DNA from: Allacma fusca
Lineage: Eukaryota; Arthropoda; Collembola; Symphypleona; Sminthuridae
Direction of reading: 5' to 3'
Assembly (NCBI GenBank): GCA_947179485.1
Contig: OX359245.1
Span: forward strand, 50,331,067-50,395,066
DNA: 64,000 nt
Below the pieces are notes generated by a model that did not search any database, was not told the origin of the DNA, and worked only from the letters and a program-made list of their open reading frames with translations. This document shows positions 57,942-64,000 of this stretch, in pieces (positions within the stretch are counted from its first letter, which is position 1; each line of letters begins with the position of its first letter). Both the position numbers and the translations under genes were made by a program.

Positions 57942-58901
57942 CCCCACCCTAGTACACCCATGAATGTTGCCAAACTCATCCATTAGAATTTTATTCCCAC
58001 GGGATTCCATTATATCGATTTCCCCCGAAGCGGGCCACCTTCCATACTGATTGAATCTCGGCATCATCCAAATTGCTGGCCACAACCAATCCCCAGAAGG
58101 TAATTTAGCTCGGACATCCACTCGGCCATATTGGAAATAGAAAGAATTAACCGTTCGAATTTTGGCGGATATTATTGGGTTTAGGATTTGTGGGAAGTAT
58201 CCCAACCTCTCGCATCCCAGGTAATCTTTATACGTGCATCTATTGTTTCGAAAATTTTATTTAGAGTATGTTAAAATATTCCTATTTAAAGACATCATTT
58301 CAGGTTGGGCTCGCTCTCCTTGTCGAGATGCTCTGATGACACAGTCTACTTCAGTAAATCCTACCTGTCAACTGGTGAGCTCCCTTCAATTGACAAGGGA
58401 ATAATATCATGGGCCCAATTGTAGACCAAGACCCAGCCGTAATAATCCACTGAGAGAATTGGTTTAATATGCAAATGCCCATCCTTCACAAACGATACAT
58501 TCCTGGTGTTAATGTACATTTGGAACTCCCAATTCTATTTTGAAGCAAATGGATTCAAAACTCGATCAAATTAAATTATTCCCAGAGCTCAAGGTAGTAC
58601 AAATCTTTGAAAGTACCGAGTTCCCTGAGAAAGTTAGTTCATGATCCCATGTCTCGAGGTCAAAGGAATCAAACTCATCCTGGAAGATTAAGTCCCCAGA
58701 TTGGTACACCTTGTCCTTATTTGTTTTTATTATGGAGACCTTTCCTGAAAAATACAAAACATATAACTAGCATTGTTTCACCACACTATGCATGTAATGC
58801 TACAAAATGTTTTCAATCATTGGTCTTATTCCATTACCTGTTACTATACTAATACTAGTTGGGGCCAGGAATATTGCAACAAATAATATAAAATTATTCA
58901 T
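57936..58901 (-). pseudogene. GH16 beta-1,3-glucanase, 5' half (split by Polinton)
   Basis: Exon 1 (58838-58901) encodes a signal peptide, MNNFILFVAIFLAPTSISIV. Exon 2 (58617-58744) has YQSGDLIFQDEFDSFDLETW. Exon 3 (58365-58534) has NWEFQMYINTRNVSFVKDGH. The exon starting at 58225 has LGCERLGYFPQILNPIISAK, RTVNSFYFQYGRVDVRAKLP, WLWPAIWMMP and the catalytic motif GEIDIMES (nucleophile and acid/base Glu both present). This exon is cut at 57936-57941 by the Polinton and resumes at 30948. The join between 58365 and 58225 is unresolved; a short exon may be missing. The retained E-x-D-x-x-E means a real hydrolase ancestor rather than a non-catalytic glucan-binding protein. The enzyme would be secreted for digestion or defence. 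Confidence 0.87.
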
Positions 58902-61126
58902 TTCCGATAGAAATTCTGTATTTGGCGGAAGATTGTAAAATTGAATTAATTTATGGTTGACGTGATTCAATGTTACAACGAAATCGTAAGATTGACTTAA
59001 TTTTCGTGATTCTCTTTTCGGTGACAGTGTATTCTCGGTCAGAATATGCTGATATATATCACTGGCGAAAAGTTATTTTAATCCTTTGCACCTGTACTTC
59101 AATAATTATGTCAATCATTCAGTGCTCCGCAAACACTGAACGTATTTGCTAAGAGTGATTAAGAATTTTTGTGGTAAGGACTTCAGAGCATATACTTTTA
59201 ATTTATTCATCTTTGCACAATGTCAGTACGGCTTATGTACCAGGACTCAGTTTTGAACTTTTGGCAGAGGGAAGCTAATTGTAAGTTCACCGAGTTGATA
59301 CACATCAGACATCGCTACGGAATCATTTGAGACTGCGCGGAAGGCGTACTGTTTCTACTCGAGTTCGGGTAACTCGAGGTTTCGGGAACGAGTCGGGTTC
59401 GAGTCGAGTTCGAGTTTTTTGGTATCGTTTGGTTTCGAGCCGGTTTCAGGTATCAAGTTTTCGACCCAAAAAAATTGGATCGAGTTTGAAAAATTTATCG
59501 GTCCGTACTAAAACTCGAAAGTAGACTTATTTTTGAATTATCAATTGTCGATTCATGTTACTTTAATAATATAAATTGACCCTTTATAAATTAACTCTTT
59601 ACCCTGCAAGTACACCGCATAACACTCCTCATACCTAAATTTTATTAGCACACGAATCTAGGTACCCTAAAGTGACCATAATGGAAAAGCTTTGAGCATT
59701 CCTGTGACTAGGGCCCTCATTGAGCTTTTTGGGTTGGCTCCGGCGTCTTAACACCGAAATGTACGGCAACTCAAGGAGATACGATAAAGAAGTGACTGCA
59801 TTTAAAATCGTAGTTAATAAAGTCGGTATCTAGCAAGTTTATCGAAGAAAAAATTAAAAGTATCGTATGAGAAGATGGCCTGAGTTATCCAATTATAATG
59901 ACAGTAAAAACTGACCCAGTGAGTTTACACCAAAAATCCTGGTTTGTTTTGGTACTGTGTGACGTTGTGTTTTACACACATTTTTCGTTTGGTTTCGGTT
60001 CGAGTAGAACATTTTTTAACCGTTAACTATCTAAAAAACTTTTCCGACTAGAATGTCCCGAGTTCGAGTTCATTTGATGGAACCTTTTAAAACTGCCACA
60101 CACTCTAGGAATACTTTTACACTATTACTGGGCAAGGTTAACCAACTTACCACAAATGCAAAAATACCATTTCACATTGTAAACATTCTTTACCAGTGAG
60201 AAGTAATACTAACACGGATAGATTATGAATCTGCAGAGTATGAAATTCTGGTACCCTCAATATTCCTCTTTCGAGTACAAAAAACTATCCTTACTCGAAT
60301 GTCCCGAGTTCGAGTTTGGGACAAAATATGGAATTTACACCGGGTTTTTGTTTCGAGCCCAATTTGTTGTTACCGATAGAAATACTAGTGAGGTGGCATG
60401 TGCTACGGGCGACATTTAGTGCGAGGTCCGTATGTTATTAGTTATAGCGACTGGTCATAGAGTGCGTAAACATCCTACTGAGTCCTGTCGTTTAATCTGG
60501 ATTTCCAAATTTCAAAATCATGTCACAAAAACTATCCTCCGGATTTCAGCCAAACACGGCATCAGCTTGTGCACAATGTCCACCAGAAGTGTCATCCAAA
60601 TCAGTGCGGGCATACCAACAAAGGTATTTTACTATTGATCTGACGGCAGTCTCAAAACAAGGGGAGAATATCGTTGGTGTTGATGTCACCTGGACTTGCA
60701 AGTTTTGTACGCAAGAGAAAAAGCAGCTGAAGCATGATTAACAGTCGTCACATCGTAAAATCCAGCATTTTCGCAACTATGTATTTAGTGGATTGGCTTT
60801 GAATATTATTTCTTGTGATAATTCAAATTATACCTATTGTTAGGTATAATTAACGTAGCAATTTTGAAGTTAAATAATTTTAAAGTAAATTGTTTTAAGA
60901 ACCGACGAATATTTATTCTGTGAAGATAATCCTAAACTTTTATTGTGAGTGACTCACAAGTCAAAAAATATAAGTGAATCTTTTTAAAATTACAGTAGTA
61001 TAAAGGACCCCCTTTAGTGAATGACATTACATGAGACAATGTCTTCTTCTTAGGTTACCTCATGCAATAAATAGTGTGCTTACATACATTTGATATAAAA
61101 ACGTTTGTTCTCGTCTTGGCAAAAAT
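58902..61126. other. gene-free stretch upstream of the GH16 gene
   Basis: No supportable gene. It contains the degraded minisatellite element at 59347-60387. A short + strand ORF at 60520-60741 has two CxxC pairs (CAQC and CKFC) but nothing else recognisable. Confidence 0.4.
59347..60387. mobile_element. probable old MITE with CGAGTTCGGGT minisatellite
   Basis: The left end TACTGTTTCTACTCGAG resembles the complement of the right end, TAGTATTTCTATCGG, and both resemble the TAGTGTTTCT terminus of the element at 13288. The arms are GAGTTCGGGT/GTTTCGAG-type repeats. Flanking octamers GGAAGGCG and GTGAGGTG match at only 5 of 8 positions, so the boundaries are tentative. Confidence 0.4.
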
Positions 61127-62917
61127 TTAACCAATAAGGATCGTAGTGATGGAAACATTAGAAATGACCCCGAAAGTTGTGAGCACTGTTGTCGGGCAAA
61201 AGTAATAAACCCAGCCGATTCGAATCATCAATAATGACATTCCCTGGAGTGCCTTTCTGGTAGCCAGTGTCGCTTTCGTTCCACGTGTCCAGGACTGGAG
61301 GTATTCAATAGTCAGCACATTTACTCTTCCTAAAAGAGTATACAACACTGCTGTGCACCCCATCATGAGGAACATGAATGTTGGGAACATAGACAACACG
61401 GCAATTGGGATTTTGTCATGAAGTTTTACAATATTGAACATACAAAAGGCGGGGCAGATAATGCTGAATGACATCAAAGCTGGCGAAATTACCCAGGCAA
61501 CACAGAAATTGAAATTTGTATTCAAAACGCTTAGTATTTGATAATGCTTTAAGGCGTCTTCAATGGTGAAATATGCATTTAGTTGTTTTAAGTTTGATCT
61601 GAAAATCGTAATTAGGATTTCGTTTAATAAACCTACCACTAAAACGAAAGATCCAATGACACTATACAAATCGTTTGACAATGGGTCGGATTTTTGTAAG
61701 AAAACGGGAAGATTCTTCTATGGGAAAACTATTTCTGGCGGGGAAAATACCAACGGGAAGGGATCCTCCTTTGTAAAAAGGGAAATTTAATTTTTGTAAA
61801 CCGTTTTTGGCAAGAATTTTCAAAATAATTAACGATTTAGGGAGCATTTGTTACATTTGTTGAGTTAACAGGGATTTGTAAATTGGATGATACTATTTGG
61901 CTTGGATTTGACATTAGATTGTTTGCTAATACGGATATTTAAAAATCGTTTTTTAAGACTCCGCAGGAATATTCAGAAACCAATTTTTCGGGAAGCAAAA
62001 ATCCTACCCGTGCATTTGACATCACAAACTATAAATTCAAACTACTAGAAATTGTAATAATGCACTACCTTTTCAAATGCTTCAGCCAATAATTGTTGAC
62101 ATTCACATAAACTAGAAAGCATATGAGAACGAAGATGAATGTAGTACCGCATGCCATATATGTGCGTATTTCTAGAATGAACCAAATGACGCCCAACCAG
62201 CTTCGATGGACATCGGGTATCCACGCGAAGAGATAACGAATATTGTCCACATCAATGAGAAACATAAGTAGTAACAACAAATTGGAAGGACCATTTTGAA
62301 ATGTGAACAACCAAATCATGAAATCGCAACCATCGGTCTTTAGTCTCTTCAGGTTCGACCCGTGTAGTCCTGTTTCATAAATAAAATATTACATATCATA
62401 TAAATAATTTATTGGTGGTTGTATGATGCTAGTAAAAACATTAGGGTCAGCTGGCATTTCATCGTCATACACATTATATTACAAATATTAAAATCAATTA
62501 ACTCCTTATAGTAATACACATATATAAGATACACGATAAGTGTTCAAGTTGTATACCCTGCAGATGCTGATCGTATTCAAATATAGCGTTTAAAATATTT
62601 CCAAGTTCCTTTCGCTTTAGTACCACTCCTAATTGAAATATTGCCAGGAAAAAGTAGCCCACAGTGTAAAAGAAATCAACGGCTAAATAAGCAGGACTTC
62701 TATTCTGGTTGAGAAACCCATTCAGGAAGATACAGAACGTGTAGCAACTTTGGAAACTGAGCGTACCGACTGTCGTTAACCAAACGCATAAATAAGGCAG
62801 ATGTCTTTTAGCACAAATTCTTTTACTGGTAGAGTTCCATTTGTAAGGAAGAGTAGCAGTAACGGAGGAGAGTGCGAAGAAACATTTTAGTCCTTTAAAA
62901 GTGGCTTTTGTTAGCAT
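61127..62917 (-). CDS. multi-pass receptor-like protein E (gustatory-receptor-like family)
   Basis: Exons are 62557-62917, 62069-62369 and 61127-61598 (361, 301 and 472 nt), joining into 377 residues. Splice sites match the paralogues (G|GTATAC with ACAG, AG|GTAGTG with TTTCAG). All exons are open, with the same blocks as A, C and D, including NRSPAYLAVDFF, HRSWLGVIWFILEI, GRVNVLTIEYLQSW and YYFCPTTVLTTFGV. The hydrophobicity pattern suits a seven-helix receptor. Intron 2 holds a MITE-like element at 61683-62009. It lies on the far side of the GH16/Polinton block but in the same orientation, showing the array spans the window. Confidence 0.72.
61683..62009. mobile_element. MITE-like element, GGGTCGGATTTTTGT ends, in intron 2 of gene E
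   Basis: It begins GGGTCGGATTTTTGTAAG and ends GCAAAAATCCTACCC, an inverted pair. The left arm has GGGAAGATTC and GGGAAAA blocks like the complement of the right arm of the 4240-4624 copy. No clean target-site duplication was found. Confidence 0.55.
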
Positions 62918-64000
62918 TTTTAACAGTGAGTCGTTGACTAAATTGAAATTGTAAAATGGATTTGGTGCAAACCGTGGAGAAGGTTAGACAGAGAAAAATT
63001 AAGTATACTGACCATGATTGCTACCTGAAGCAATGGAGGTGACGCTTACAATTTGGTTAAGCGTATTAGGTTAATTTAGAAAATATAGACACAACTACTG
63101 ACTCTTAATCGTCATGAAGCAACCTTCCAACAGTGACTACTAGGGATGGTCAGACCGAGGAAAGCACACGATATTATTGTATTTGAAACGCTATAACATT
63201 CGTTTGAAATATCAGGTTCGATTCCTCGAACCGACAACAGCTTTCTGGAGATTATCATATCATATATATATATCACAAAACGGAATGTACTCTCTTCAAA
63301 ACAAACGCTTTATGCGAAATGAACTAACGGTCTTGCTTGTACTCCTTTCACAATTATGAGTGTTCCTGCTAAAAATGCTAACAATCAAATGCATTTACTT
63401 AGTTCCTAGTATCAGTAATTTACACTGAAAACCCTTTACTGCATTTACAAACAGTTAAGAAATTGATTGGAATGGAAAACAAATGCATTCAAATGTTAAG
63501 GAAACATTTTGTATTGAGAGAAAGTATGAGATATTCAACAAAACCGTCTACTAATAGAACACACTTCTGACTGTGCATCAAAAGTGTCGCAATAATCTGT
63601 AAACTATGTTAACGAAAGTCCACATCCAGTACTCATTCTGACAAAAGATCGCAACACAAGTGATGTTGTTACCCATGTGTTTGTAAACAATCAGTGTTGT
63701 GTCTTTAGGAAACCTGAGCACAGTTGATGTAACTGGAACATCATGCTAGGGTATGTTTGTTGTCGGTGTTCATTTCGCCATTAAAATGAATTGCTTCGAG
63801 AATAAATATCAAAATTTTAAAGTCACTATAATAAATTTCAAAAACAAATGCGTTGCACAGAATGAATCAAAATTATAATTAATAATAAGCGTAATAACTA
63901 ATGGGATTAACAGCTATATTTTGAAGAATTTAATGTCAACATCTGGATCTGTTATGAATTAGTTTTCATTATACAAACTTTTTGCTGCTGTCGTTATTCT
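62918..64000. other. gene-free right edge
   Basis: It contains the 5' flank of receptor E. A TAGGGATGGTCAGACCGAG sequence near 63142 looks like a hAT-type terminus, but its partner is not in view. No gene is seen. Confidence 0.4.

Noticed and set aside
60520..60741. Short ORF with two CxxC pairs, perhaps a transposase zinc-finger remnant
   Set aside because: Too short, with no flanking catalytic sequence. The resemblance rests on four Cys only.

Overview
The window is nuclear DNA of an AT-rich eukaryote. Genes have short GT-AG introns, the intergenic DNA is full of nested DNA transposons, and there is a tandem family of three-exon receptor-like membrane proteins plus a secreted GH16 beta-1,3-glucanase. 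This fits an arthropod. A springtail (Collembola) is my guess, but nothing in the sequence fixes the species.

Layout. Positions 1-29,998 are host DNA with four copies of a multi-pass, gustatory-receptor-like gene family (A, pseudogene B, C, D; all on the minus strand). They are separated by non-autonomous transposons, many still carrying perfect target-site duplications. A fifth receptor copy (E) lies at 61,127-62,917. Between them, at 29,999-58,901 on the minus strand, is a GH16 glucanase gene split in two by a 26,987-bp insertion.

The insertion (30,949-57,935) is a complete Maverick/Polinton. It has 154-bp terminal inverted repeats (3 mismatches) that begin AGAAGAAGG. A perfect 6-bp duplication CGCATG flanks it, and the interrupted GH16 reading frame continues exactly across that site. 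It carries the hallmark gene set: protein-primed-type family B DNA polymerase, retroviral-type DDE integrase, A32/FtsK-type packaging ATPase, adenovirus-type cysteine protease, F54H12.2-type major capsid protein, a minor capsid (penton-like) protein and an arginine-rich core protein.

It also carries uncommon genes: a JmjC demethylase-like protein with two C2H2 fingers, a PIF1-type helicase, a RING protein with a SUMO-interaction-like motif, two Cys-rich single-pass membrane proteins facing inward from the two ends, a tail-anchored protein and a secreted glycoprotein. Two arrays of the same 20-bp unit sit near the ends. The left array separates the JmjC gene from the rest; the right array lies inside an intron.

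The element is young by its termini but already damaged. The packaging ATPase has a 1-nt frameshift, the helicase an in-frame TGA and the RING gene an in-frame TAA. Most of its genes are spliced, with introns of about 80-130 bp that are mainly in phase 1. The interrupted GH16 gene also has a premature stop in its last exon.

A second theme is a set of elements with 8-bp target duplications and hAT-like ends. Each one's interior has expanded into a minisatellite that repeats its own subterminal motif (for example GGTTCAGG, GGTACAGG, TTCAAGTT, AAAATAC, CACTCG, GATTC). One locus (13,099-16,707) is a four-level nest of such elements. Exon boundaries were inferred by eye from splice signals, frame and paralogue comparison; no search or alignment was run.
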